Assembly (NCBI RefSeq): GCF_963678635.1 | Contig: NC_087071.1 | Location: 41,554,153 to 41,618,152 of the forward strand | Direction: 5' to 3' | DNA from: Symsagittifera roscoffensis | Lineage: Eukaryota > Xenacoelomorpha > Acoela > Convolutidae | Length of the DNA stretch: 64,000 nucleotides | Shown: in pieces, positions 47,401 through 58,000 of the stretch | Layout of the letters: each line of letters begins with the position of its first letter | Position numbering within the stretch: position 1 is the first letter of the stretch | Notes under the pieces: generated by a model | Databases searched by the model: none | What the model saw: the letters and a program-made list of their open reading frames with translations, nothing else | Told to the model about the DNA's origin: nothing | Made by a program: the position numbers and the translations under genes

Positions 47401-48721
47401 AAAGGCAAGCACCCACAAAAAAACTTATGGAAACGGAAACTCTGTATGAAAAAAAGACTACGTCTGCCATAACTCGATTTTGAAGTTTTTGGTTGATCAA
47501 GGAATGGAAATTTCACAGTTGAAAAGGGTTCTTCAGTTCGATCAGAACAATTTCATGAAACCTTATGTAGAACTAAATAATTCAATGAGGCAGCGCCCTG
47601 GTTTATCAGAATTTAAGAAAAATTTCTTCAAGTTACTCAACAACTCTTGCTCTGGTAAGACTATGGAGAATTTAAGAAAACGGCAAAGTTTGATAATGGT
47701 AGCGACCATGAAACTGCAAATTTTTACTGCAATTAATTCAACTTCAACAGATTTACAGTATTTAAAGAAGATTTCATTGGTGTTGCTCTGATGAAGAAGT
47801 CGAATAATGGAACAAACCTACTTTCATTGGTGCCGCAATTTTAGATTTATCTAAGCTGGAATTGTACAACTTTCACTATAATAAAATGATCCCCATGTAC
47901 AATGACAGAGCTCGAGTACTGTACAAAGATACGGCTTCTCTGTTCTACGAAGTTTGGACGGCTGATCTATACTATGACATGAGATCTCTTAAAACAGATT
48001 AACATCTGAGCTCTCACCCAAAAGAACATCCGCTTTTCAGCGAGGCGAACAGAAAAGTTCCCTTGAAACTAACTGATGAACTGAACGGTGCAATTGTAGT
48101 TGAAGCAGTTTTCCTAAAGCCAAAAGCTTATTCTATTGCTTATGTTGATAGGTTTTCGGTAAAAACCAAACAAAGCGCAAAAGGTGTTAATCATGAAGTA
48201 AAAAAAACTCTTCAGAAAAATTCAAATCTGTTCTGTTTAACGGATTGACTTTAAAATCTTCAATGGTTCTTTTTACCAGCAAGAAACACAAAGTTTTTAT
48301 CAACGATGTCAAAAAAGTAGCGTTATCACCCTTCAATAATAAGCGATTTGCCTTGGAAAATGGAATTGATTCTTATGCCTTTGGTCATCATAGAACGGGA
48401 CAAAAGCAATTTCGCCCTGTTTTTACCAAAACTGTTTCTTTTGATCAAGTTTTCTCGCCAAATGATTCAGCTGCTGAATCAAGTAATAACATTGAGGTTG
48501 GTTATCAAAACGATGTACATAGTGAATCTGATAGTGACTGTCCATTACAGCCTCCAGATCCCGGATTCCTTCGTACAGCTGAAATATCTAGTGATGATGT
48601 TGAGATTTTGGATTGGGATACCCCGGTTCTTGACAAACCTTTCATAAAGTCAGCTTTTATCAATTACGAGTCTCAAGAAGTGGTAGATCAACCTCCTACG
48701 AAGCGATTAAGGCTTGCGTGA
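44470..48721 (+). pseudogene. Polinton protein-primed DNA polymerase B (pPolB) fossil
   Basis: The region encodes recognisable pieces of a Polinton/Maverick-type family B DNA polymerase, in family order: a C2H2 zinc-finger-like stretch near 44.7-45.0 kb (CSQCPRKYTTKRRLSDH type), the conserved N-terminal region near 45.0-45.8 kb, the exonuclease-like part with HNLSRYDAHH near 46.35 kb and a Y-x-D-T-E motif upstream, the GVYPY and DYHD-x-YLK-x-DVLLLAD segments near 46.66-46.9 kb, and polymerase-domain pieces to about 47.8 kb. An acidic C-terminal tail ends at 48721. These blocks are typical of the family (established knowledge). The gene is broken, at roughly eight to ten places, and cannot make the enzyme as it stands. 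It reads toward the right inverted repeat, as is common for this gene. Confidence 0.9.
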
Positions 48722-49109
48722 AGTGTCGGAAACAAATTGTTGGATCCAAATTGAAAGCAAATGAGAGCTTTAGAGCTGATGAGAATTTACATATTGAAGT
48801 AAAATTTTGAAGATAATACTTAAAATTTACAGCCAGCGTTCTATGTTAATATAATTATTACTAAATGACATAGAACATTTTTTCTTTGTTTTAATTATTT
48901 AATGGAATTAACTTTTTTCAAAAATTATCTCTTCCTAGTTGAACAGAAATTTTAAGAGCTCAATGTTCCTTCAATTTTTCAAATAGATTTTCCAAGTTAC
49001 CTACCACTATTTTGAACCCAAAATCTTCTTTATTTCTGATGGCATGCATAATACATCCCAGAAGTCTATAAACTGGACTCGCGCGTAAAATCTCGTAAAA
49101 AACTGAGAC
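48722..49109. other. Polinton, between polymerase region and right TIR
   Basis: AT-rich, with no frame of interest. A short inverted pair (TTCTATGT / ACATAGAA) lies near 48838-48873 and could be a transcript-end hairpin. Confidence 0.45.
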
Positions 49110-49467
49110 GCGTTTTCTAAAATTTGACTGAAACAAACCGGTTAGTTTTTACCCTTAACTTGCAAAACGACGCGCTTGTGTCGTATCTAGATGCATCGAA
49201 CTTTTAAGCAATCAGCAATATGTATTTTGCTACATGATCCTCAAATCGAGCTGCATTGTATTTTTAACCAACCAAAACTGTCGTTTTGCAGCATAATTTA
49301 AATCTCGCGTAAACGACTAAGACTATGTTTGAACATGAGCCCCTTTTCCGCGCGCCGAGAACAAAGTTTTTCCAAAATGTCAAAATGAGGCAAATAACAT
49401 GGGACAGGGTGATCATGTCAAAATGAGGGAAGTAAGTAGGGACAGGATGATTAAGTTATATACTACT
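49110..49467 (-). repeat. Polinton right terminal inverted repeat
   Basis: Reverse complement matches 32527-32890. The outer ~170 bp differ at only a handful of positions; the inner part differs more. Ends ATACTACT at 49467. Confidence 0.9.
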
Positions 49468-49473
49468 AGCTGA
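49468..49473. repeat. Right target-site duplication, AGCTGA
   Basis: Exact copy of 32521-32526, immediately after the right terminus. Confidence 0.85.
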
Positions 49474-49977
49474 GATACTCGCATAAACCAAATTTGTTCA
49501 TCCAAAAAAGCTGTTCATAAAAAAAGAGTCAGGTAGAGCACTCAATTTTCCAAAATATTTGTATTTTACATCAAAATTGAGTACCCCCAACGGCCCTTTG
49601 ATCCGATGAAAAAGTTTGAACACGAAATTCTTAGGAATAATCAAAAATCATTACAGAAATCGATAAAGTACCATAATATCATGTGAATCTAACCAGTTCT
49701 TTTCAAATTACGCTCACTGCATCCAACTGATTTTCTCAATTTCATTAAAAAAATTAGTTAGTCGCTTAGAACTTTTAAGAGAGCGCAAAACTAGTCCAAT
49801 TTTTAAAGCTTCATATAATTGCGATGAATTATTTACGAGTGAAATAAATTTTTTCTATTTCAAATAATTGACATTATTCAGTTTTAATAAAATTACAGCC
49901 AAACATATCTAGGAGTATTGATGAAAATTCATTGGGTTTATGAAGAAAATCGTCATAATAAAAAAAACGACCCGAGC
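49474..49977. other. AT-rich flank, no gene
   Basis: No coding signal or repeat recognised between the Polinton and the hAT-like MITE. Confidence 0.5.
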
Positions 49978-50258
49978 CAGTAGCGGATTTGGGGGGACGC
50001 CCCTCCCTCAGGGATTCGAACCCCTGCCGACCCAAAGGGTCCCCTCTTTACTATTTTGAGATATCTAATTTTGGCTGACTGACTGAAACACTTTTTTGGC
50101 TCTTTTATCAAAAAATTGCCTGCAGCGCAGCAAATTTTAGTCGAATTAGGTTCTCTATAGTGATTTGGGAGAGCTCAGAAAACAGAGAAGCTCGACAAAA
50201 AGTTTTCAATTTTTTTGTTGAAAATCCCCCCCTCGAGAAATTTCTAGATCCTCGCCTG
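49978..50258. mobile_element. hAT-like MITE, 281 bp, with 8-bp target duplication
   Basis: The left end CAGTAGCGGATTTGG and the reverse complement of the right end, CAGGCGAGGATCTAG, are imperfect terminal inverted repeats of the CAGNGGCGGATC type. The flanks ACCCGAGC (49970-49977) and CCCCGAGC (50259-50266) match at 7 of 8 bases; 8-bp duplications are diagnostic of hAT elements (family knowledge). No coding frame. A relative lies at 52894-53235, and its right-end sequence recurs at 12398 and 51942. Confidence 0.75.
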
Positions 50259-50375
50259 CCCCGAGCATCAACAATCTACCACTTACTTCTAGACTACGCT
50301 TTTAACACTGCTACTCAAATTTGGATGCAGGATTCCTTGATGCTTTTGAGTGAAGTTAGTTCTAATTTAAAAAAA

Positions 50376-50915
50376 ACTGCTCGTATCAGGACGAAGCCCT
50401 GAATGTTCCGACTGCCTTTTAAGGTTTATGGAGCAGTAATAACATTAAATAATTAAATGAAATAAAACTAAAGGAAAAGTTTTTTTGTAATTTGAACTTT
50501 TAAATGAAAATCATCCTCCCACACGCCATATAAAATACAAAAGGATAGGTTTCGCTCCTTGTAACAAATAAGTTATGGCAACTGATCTTCTTTCAACCAA
50601 TTTGGAACAATTTCTAAGACGGGTTAACTCTCCGCTTATGCGTTAACAGCGCGAAAAATTTCGCGCCTTAATTGTCCCAAATTGACCAAAATGGCAATCT
50701 TTAAACCCCAATAACTTTACGAAAAATGATCGCAGATGAATTATATTTTCAAATTTGAGCTCAGGACAACATTACCTTTTGAATGATATTTTTAAATATC
50801 CTTCAAAAATGGATAGTTAAAAAAACGAAAATTGTCTGAAGAAAAAACCCCACCCCGAGCACAATTATTCCATTACTTTCGTATCGAAAGTCGGAGCAAA
50901 AAAATATATATTCGA
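50376..50915 (+). repeat. Three-hairpin repeat family, copy F, leading into the satellite
   Basis: Starts ACTGCTCGTATCAGGACGAAGCCCTGA; GGAGCAGT follows about 60 bp on. The middle stem is GCGCGAAAAATTTCGCGC near 50651, in which loop-side bases differ from copy A yet still pair. The 3' hairpin ACTTTCGTATCGAAAGT is near 50875-50891. The 70-bp satellite starts within about 35 bp of its end. Confidence 0.88.
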
Positions 50916-50944
50916 ACTAAAAGTGCAGGAAATATTTTTCGGGT

Positions 50945-51780
50945 GGTGATAAAATAATTACAACTCAAAGATTTACTCTGCGCAAATAGGCCATGACTGC
51001 AGCGCTTAAATAGTGATTAAACAATAATTACAAATTAAAGATTTACTCTGCGCAAATAGGCCATGTCGACAGAGCCTAACTAGTGATTATACAATAATTA
51101 CACCTCAAAGATATACCTTACGAAAATAAGCCATGATGGCAGAGCTTAACTAGTGATGATACAATACTTTTAACTAAAAAGATTTACCCTACGAAAATAA
51201 GCCAAGATGGCAGAGCTTAACAAGTGATGATACAATGCTCACAACTAAAAAATTTTACCCTACGAAAATAAGCCATGATGGCAGAGCCTAACTAGTAATG
51301 ATACAATAATTACAACTCAAAGATTTACCGTACGAAAATAAGCCATGATGGCAGAGCTTAACTAGTGATGATACAATACTTACAACTAAAAAGATATACC
51401 TTACGAAAAAAAGCCATGATGGCAGAGCTTAACTAGTGATGATACAATATTTACAACTAAAAAGATTAACCCTACGAAAATAAGCCATGATGGCAGAGCT
51501 TAACTAGTGATGATACAATACTTTTAACTAAAAAGATTTACCCTACGAAATCATGCCAAGATGGCAGAGCTTAACAAGTGATGATACAATGCTCACAACT
51601 AAAAAGTTTTACCCTACGAAAATAAGCCATGATGGCAGAGCCTAACTAGTTATGATACAATAATTACAATTCAAAGATTTACCGTACGAAAATAAGCCAT
51701 GATGGCACAGCCTAACTAGTGATCATACAATTCTTACAGCTAAAAGATTCACCCTACAAAAATAAGCCATGATGGTAGAG
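50945..51780. repeat. Satellite, ~70-bp monomer, ~12 copies, five-monomer higher-order period
   Basis: Monomers read approximately GCCATGATGGCAGAGCTTAA, CTAGTGATGATACAATA, then AACTAAAAAGATTTACCCTA and CGAAAATAA. The GCCATG/GCCAAG landmark recurs near 50990, 51060, 51130, 51202, 51271, 51341, 51411, 51485, 51554, 51624, 51695 and 51765. Variant monomers recur five units apart: the CCAAGATGG...AACAAGTG...AATGCTC variant at about 51202 and 51554, and the GCCTAACTAGT(A/T)ATG...ACCGTACG variant at about 51271 and 51624. This gives a ~353-bp higher-order repeat. The first two monomers are the most diverged. Confidence 0.93.
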
Positions 51781-51941
51781 TTTTTCTTTTAATTGGATCT
51801 AGAAAAATGGCAATTCTTGAGAAGGTTGAGTAGTCGATTTTTCTATCAATCAAAATGCAGCAAAAATCAACTTTTACATAGAACGTGCCAGTATTAAATC
51901 ACTGCTTATACTTATAGAGTTGGCAATTCGTTAATAGATAT
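51781..51941. other. Short spacer, no feature
   Basis: AT-rich spacer between the satellite and a hAT-like terminus. Confidence 0.5.
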
Positions 51942-52140
51942 CATGGGCGGATCAAGGATTTTCTCGAGGTGGTCGGTTTTCCAAAAAAAATTCGAAAAAC
52001 ATTTTTATGTAAAAAACAGGTCGAAAGGCACCTTTTGACATTTTTTGACAAAAATTTTTTTTTTGGTGCGCTCTTCCCTTCAAAATTAGGATAAGGTGCG
52101 CCCAAGGCAACTTCAGAAAACTTTTAAGGCTGGTCGGTCT
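51942..52140 (-). mobile_element. hAT-like MITE fragment
   Basis: The left end CATGGGCGGATCAAGG, followed by ATTTTCTCGAGG, is the inverse of the terminus at 12370-12398. No matching opposite end or target duplication was found. A 97-codon minus frame (51952-52245) overlaps it and is not called. Confidence 0.5.
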
Positions 52141-52216
52141 AAATGGAATTTCATAAAATATTACCAAAGGGTGGGTCCCTAAGGGGGGTGCCTGATAGAA
52201 TCTAAAGGGAGAGCGA

Positions 52217-53642
52217 TTGTTAAGTAGATCCCTTGAGTTCTGCATTAAATCGAGTTTGAGAGAATGCCGATTAAACTTTTTCAGTAATCTTGGTTACACG
52301 CCTGCATATAGAAATTCGGGTTTTGCAATGGTGCGATTTCTTGCGTCTCTGGATGAGCATAACAACAAAAAGGCAGGGTTATGCAATGAAAGAGTTCTGA
52401 GGTTTCAGTGGCCGCTACATGAAACTCAATTGACTGTACTACAGGTAACTTTTTTATAAAGCAATTTAATTGCCAAACTCAACCGTAAAAAAAACTTCTA
52501 CACGTCAAAATCCATGGAATTAAAGATTTAATCACTCTTTAAATATTTAGGTAGGACACGCAGCGCAAAAGTTTTGATTTTTCAAATAAATTTTGCTCTT
52601 CACAAACCAAAAAAAATCACAGGTTTTGTTTATTTGCTTCCTTAAAAACATTGGCTGATAAAATGGTTTCAAAAAATTATGAAATTTTTTTTTATTGCAT
52701 TTGATTTCTAGGTTTGCTTTACGAACTGTTCAATAGAAAGTTTATTAGAATGAAAAGATTGTTCATTATTTGGTGCACTACAAATTACTCGTTTAAGGAG
52801 AAGCTTTCTAAAAATTTGTCATTTACGAAGCCTAATTGACTACCCCAATAACATGTTTCTTTACATTTCGTACTAAAGCCAAGTTTTGCAAACCAGTAGC
52901 TGAGTTAGATGATGGACGTCTTTTGGCTCAAGAATTCGACTCCCTTCCACAAAAAGGACCCCTCCTTATACTATTTTGAGATAGTTTGGCTGTTTTCTAA
53001 AAGCACTTCGAAATGCATTGTTTGTGAAAAACGAATTTTTTCTGAAACTTTTTCAAAAAATGCACAAAAAAAACTTTTTTAAACCTGTTTCTTCCATAAA
53101 ATGCCGGCAGCGCCGAAAAAAACTGATCAAAACAGGTTCCTTTTAGTGCTCTGGGAGTCCTCAAAAAATCAGTTTGGTCGACCTAATAAAAAAGTCGGCA
53201 TAATTTTTGCACTTTTTTATGAACATCTGCCCAGTTGCAAACAAAAAAGGGACCAGGTGTGTGCATTTTGTCCACCCAACTTGCGAGGGGGATTCTTCAA
53301 TTGGTTAAAAGTAATTATTTTCAGCCAATCATGTTTGAACATACTACATGCAGGATTTGCTGCTTAATTTTGTCATCTGTTATTGTGGCAGAGGTTTTCT
53401 TTTGTCTATTAGGGGAGGAAGAGGGGGAGATTGTTACCATGGGTCAAAAGTTTACAAACTCATCTGGCTTGGCGGGCTATATGTGGGTAGAAAATTGATC
53501 AATGTTATTTTGTGATTTTCAGGCGAAACAATCATGCTATTCAGTAGGGGATGTTATTATGCATCACGACTTGTGGGGAAAACCTGGTTGTGTCATGGGC
53601 TTTGTGGGTGACTCCACATACACACTTTTATTCGATGATTGG
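52217..53642 (+). CDS. Candidate two-exon host gene fragment with a Tudor-like segment
   Basis: Proposed exons are 52217-52444 (76 codons, ends CTACAG|GTAACT) and 53523-53642 (40 codons, between TTTTCAG| and TGG|GTAAAA). All three sites are phase 0, so the frames agree across the 1078-bp intron. The second exon encodes AKQSCYSVGDVIMHHDLW... ending VGDSTYTLLFDDW, which resembles the GDxV...Y-x-[LV]-LFDD pattern of Tudor/SH3-like barrels (weak, my inference). The first exon has no match I know. The 5' limit is uncertain, since the ATG at 52217 may be internal to a longer exon. The frame closes shortly after the last donor, so further exons would be needed. A worn relative of exon 2 lies at about 55715-55800. 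Alternative: the second segment is antisense LINE 3' sequence, because it borders both LINE copies. Confidence 0.35.
52894..53235. mobile_element. Second, diverged copy of the hAT-like MITE
   Basis: The left end CAGTAGCTGAG, then ATTCGACTCCC, GGACCCCTC, ACTATTTTGAGATA and TGCCGGCAGCGC follow the order of the MITE at 49978-50258. The right end is approximate. It lies in the proposed intron of the candidate gene. Confidence 0.6.
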
Positions 53643-53699
53643 GTAAAACCATTTTAAGTCGTAGAAAACTTCACTCAAATTTATATTCATATAAAAGAA

Positions 53700-55640
53700 A
53701 TTATATAACAGAAATTATTTGCTGATAAGAGTAACTTTAATCTATAATGAGTTTGCTTATCTCAAGATGGTGACAATTAGGTTGCAAAGTTGAACTTATA
53801 AATTAGCTGCAGCCTTAATTTTTCAACTTTTCCAAGTGTAATTGGTTATTGGCAATTCCATGGTGTTGCCAAACTTTTCTAAATAATGTCTGTTCAAATG
53901 TTTTATGAACAGAGGATAGGAGGTTGTCTTTTTGTCTTTTAGTTTTTCAAGCATGAAAATATACCAATAGCAAGCTTTAACTTGAAAAAATATATCACTG
54001 TACTTGCTTGTCATGGTTAAATTGAAATACACTTCCTTGGTACGTGCTTTGAATTGGCAGTATTCTTAACTTAGAAAGTATGTTTGGTTAGAACAGCATA
54101 ATTTTTTGTTTATTTTTTGTAATGGTAAATTGAAGTAAAGAGTTTTACTCGGGGACATAGAGAAAATTTTCTCTGTTTTGTCCTGGTATAGAATGAATTT
54201 TCATTGTTTCCGTAGGAAAAAGTGATTTTAACAGCCCCATTAATTTGTGTGTCTAAATTGTTTGGCGCTTTTAATCAAAAACTAGTGAGTAAATAAGCTG
54301 TCTGAGAACTAGGCTTTTCAGAAGTGTATTTTGTATGCGACTGGCAGTGAGCACTTAAGTTGAGCTCGAGTCTAACTGTGTTGCCATTCAGCGCAGAACG
54401 TTGCTTACTTCTAGCTCTATTGTGAGGATATTGTCAATGATGACACCTAATTTTTAACTTGATTTCTTTCGTCGGTTGTAGATTCTGCTGTTTCTCCTAT
54501 TTTTATTTCCCGGCTTGCTTTTTTTCAAGCTTTTTCGAGGTTGGCAGATTTTGTTTTCTCTTTGTTCAAAGTAAGTTTTTGGCCTTTGAAAAACTAAAGG
54601 AGTCTAATTGGTTGAGTTCAAGGTTTGCTTACGTGAAGTTTAAGATCGAATTGGATTTTAAAATCTACGTATCATCTGCGTATTGAATCATTTTGCATTT
54701 TTTCACTAGCTTTTTGTCCAGGGCATTAAAGTAATTGTTGAAAAGGAGCGGCCCAACACCGTTCCTTGGGGTTTTCCTTGTTTGATTTCGATTACATCCT
54801 TGAAGCAACCATTTACTTGGAACTTCTGCGTTGTCCGGGTCAAGAAGCTTTGGAGTGCATTTAGGGATTTTTGTTTCAAAATTTTAGTTTTCCAGTTTTC
54901 TCAGTAGTATCTTTGGATGATTTGGAGTATCGTAAAACTTATGTTTCGAAGCTAAAAATTTTGTTTTTTTTAGTGATACTTTACAAAATTAAAACAAATG
55001 CCTTTGATTTGTATTAGTTTTTGTCGATTTCAATTTTCTGTGAATTTTAATTGGAAGCACTGACGGAACCCGAATTGATTTTCAGAAAAAATTTATTTGA
55101 GTTCAAACCGAAAATTATCTCTTTTTGTAGTAACCGTTCAAAGCTTCAGAGTAGAAACAAGTTCAGAGAGAATTAGATTAAAGATATGATTCTATTACTT
55201 TCAGTTTTTCATATACTGGCTTTCCATGAGCTGCTTTCAGTTTTAATGGAAACTGTCCGTATCCAATACACTTAATTAAAAGCAATGTAGGGAAAGGAAA
55301 AATAACTCCAGCAGTGTCGTTAAAGGTCCATACTGTTTTTTGGTCGGTCGCGATGATTTATCAACATTGACAGGTTTGATTTCATCGTGAAGGTCTTTTT
55401 GAATAAAAAAGCGAAATTCAAACAGTTTGTATTGTTTAAATCCTATCAAGCATTTCGCCGGTGCTTTCTCCATAGTAGTTTCCCAGAGTAAAAAACTGGT
55501 AATTGAAAAAATATGCGACCCTTTTTTATATGTAATCAAATCGCCAAAAATAATTTCAGAAAAATTATTGGTTGACTTCAAATCAACTTTTTGTTCACTT
55601 TTTACAAAAAATTCCATTTATCTATCTAGTTTTGATATAA
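53700..55640 (-). mobile_element. CR1/Jockey-type LINE, copy A (reverse transcriptase part, decayed)
   Basis: On the minus strand near 54690-54850, two adjacent frames carry GKPQGTVLG and PLLFNNYFNALDKK followed by QYADDT: the PQGSxLGPLLF and YADD motifs of non-LTR reverse transcriptases. A frameshift separates the two blocks. A further frame at 55276-55617 carries the upstream finger-region sequence. No endonuclease is visible, so the copy is 5'-truncated and dead. It shares the whole stretch with copy B in the same orientation, including a 3' region with CTTGTCATGGTTAAA. Confidence 0.75.
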
Positions 55641-55719
55641 CTTACAAGTTGGGTAACATTTTTGTTCTTTGAAATCAGCAAGTTATAGAAATAACTTAAT
55701 TTTTGGGTGAAATTGCAGC

Positions 55720-58000
55720 ATTGGATGAAATTATTTTTGTTGAATTGTGGGGAAATACCGCTCGTGTCATGGGCCTTGTGGGCACAATCGCATTCGTTTT
55801 TTTATTCCGTAAACTTTTGCGTGAAATTTTTTTCAATCGAAGAAAACATCATGGAATAATTTAATCATTTAGAAAATATTTGCCACCATAAAAAATAAGA
55901 GAGACAAAGACTGAATTGAGAAAATGGTCAAAAAAGCAGAACATATTCTATCTGGTATACTTTTATGATCCAAACAAGTTTATGCGACTCATCATTAAAA
56001 AACCTAAAACTTCTTAATTATTCATTGAGTTAGGTGATCTCAAGGCGGTGAATATTACGGTGCAAAAATAGACTAAAATTTAGCTGTAGCTTTAATTTCA
56101 CAACCTTTTCAAGCGCTACCGAAAACTGGCAGCTCTTTAGAGTTGCCAAACAATTTTCAACAATTTTTTTCTATTTTTTAAAATAGAGGCTGGGAGGTTG
56201 TGTCTTATTTTTAAGCACGATATTAAATCAATTGAAAGCTTTAACCAGAAGAAGTTTTTCTTCGTAATTGTTTGTCATGGTTAAACTGAAGAAAACTTCC
56301 TAATCCTTCGCTTCAAATTGGCAGTACTTGTACTTGAGAAAAAATTTTTAATGAAACGCTGTAATTTAAAAAAATCTATTTATGAAAGTCTATTACAGTT
56401 AAATATCTTAGTTGGGGACGAACAAAAAATGTTTTCACCTATTTTTCAAAGAGAGTAAAATTTTATTATTTCCTTTGAAGAAGGCAATTTATTTAGCAGC
56501 CCAATTAGTTTTTTCTGTCTTAGGTGTTTGGCGCATTTTCTCGTACGTCAACTATTAGTAATAGTGATTAAATAAGCTGACTGAGAACTAAGTTTTTCAA
56601 ACAATTAACCCTGTTTTTAATTGACCTTGAGCCTTTAAGTTGAGCTAGGGTTCTAACTGATGTTGCCATGTGCGCAGAACGTTTTTAACTTCCAGCTCCA
56701 TTGCGAGTACATTTTCCTTGATGACACCTAAGTATTCAATTTGGTTTGATTTTTTTTGTTGTAGAGTGTGCTATTTTTCTGGTTTGAACTGCTGACTTGC
56801 TTTCAATCGAGTTTTTGCAAATATGACAAAACTGTTTTGTCTTCGTTCAAAGTGAGCTTGCAACTTTTGATGAACCTAAGGAGTCTATTTAGGTCGGATT
56901 ATAGGTTTGTTTTTGCAACATTTAAGCCCAAATTTGAGCAGAAAATCAAGGTATCCTCTACTTTTTGTGTCATTATGCAGTTGTTCTCTGGCTGCTTGTC
57001 CAGATCATTTATATAACAGTTGAAAAGGAGAGGTCTCAAAACTAAACCTCGGGTTGCTCCTTTCTTGGTTTCGATAACATACGAGAAGCAACCGTTTACA
57101 TGTACTTTTATATTCTCTGTGTCAAGAAGCTTTAGAGTATGTTTGACGGCTTTTGATTTGAAGCCTAAGTTTTCTAGTTTTCTCATTAGTATTTTATGTG
57201 AAACAAATCAAGTGCTTTTGACAGATCAAGGAAAGCAGTTAATGTAAATACTTATTCGTCGATTTTAATTTTTATTTCGTTTCTGATTTTTAAAAGTCGC
57301 ATCAATTGTTGAGGAGCGCTGGAGAAACTCGAATTGCTTTTTAAAATTGCCTTTAGTTAAAAAACCATCTGTTTTTGTTGTAATTATTCTAAGACTTTTG
57401 AGCGAATTGGAGTTAAAGTTTTACTGTAAATTTTTCAGATTTGGCGCGGTTAATTTTTATACGCTGGAATTACATGAGCTGTTTTCAGTATTGATTGAAA
57501 CTGTTCGTGGCCACTGCAGTTATATATAATTGATGTAAGAAGTGCAACTATTAATCCAACAGCGTCTTCTTGTGCCCAATCTGGTATTTTCGACGGCTCC
57601 GATGGCGTATTACAGTGGACAGCATTGATTTCTTTTTGAACATCTTTTTGGGTATTGAAGCGGGAAAAAATCAACAATTGACATGCAATTTAATTAAATT
57701 CTCAAATGTTGAAAATTTTCTTTTTATCACGGTTTTTTTGAAGTGAATTACACAATGATTGGAAATTTAGGTCTCGAAAAACTTTCGTTTTTTTTTCTTT
57801 CAAGGAGAAATGCTTTTGAGTCGGCTGTTTCATCAGTTCTCAGTTTTTCAATACTCGATTTTTCTTTCATGGAGTGAGGATTGTAATAATGTAGGAAGTT
57901 TCTGCAATTGTTTTACAAATCTAATCTTGTCAAATTTTTTCTGAAACTCTCTTTCGAGACTGATGTTTTTTGTCAAAATACTGTAAAAAAAAAGAACTTT
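55720..58000 (-). mobile_element. CR1/Jockey-type LINE, copy B (reverse transcriptase part, decayed)
   Basis: The minus frame at 56899-57186 contains GATRGLVLRPLLFNCYINDL, where the family has GVPQGSVLGPLLFxIYINDL, and QKVEDT in place of YADDT, so the catalytic aspartate pair is lost. The frame at 57450-57677 holds the preceding finger region, with VALLTSIIYNCS and LKTAHVIPAYKN, as in LINE reverse transcriptases. Further upstream to about 58000, broken frames resemble the linker between endonuclease and RT. The low-coordinate end (about 55715-55800) also includes a worn relative of the candidate exon at 53523-53642. Confidence 0.8.

Larger units (their letters stand above)
32527..49467. mobile_element. 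Polinton/Maverick fossil, 16.9 kb, with TIRs and target duplication
   Basis: Bounded by inverted repeats of about 360 bp that begin AGTAGTAT and end ATACTACT, flanked by AGCTGA on both sides. The right third holds a recognisable protein-primed family B DNA polymerase region reading toward the right end (44.5-48.7 kb). I cannot recognise integrase, cysteine protease, packaging ATPase or capsid genes; the left two-thirds is AT-rich with several tandem duplications and a copy of the three-hairpin repeat. The element is broken, with its one visible gene carrying roughly eight to ten breaks. The outer ~170 bp of the inverted repeats are still highly alike while the inner part is clearly more diverged, so it is old but not ancient. 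Confidence 0.88.

Noticed and set aside
50010-50026. tRNA-like B box (GGTTCGAATCC) on the minus strand inside the hAT-like MITE
   Set aside because: The T-stem does not fit a 5-bp stem with a 7-nt loop, and no A box, anticodon arm or acceptor stem is present.
50945-51780. Regular direct repeats resembling a CRISPR array
   Set aside because: The whole 70-bp unit repeats with no unique spacers, and the context is animal; it is a satellite.
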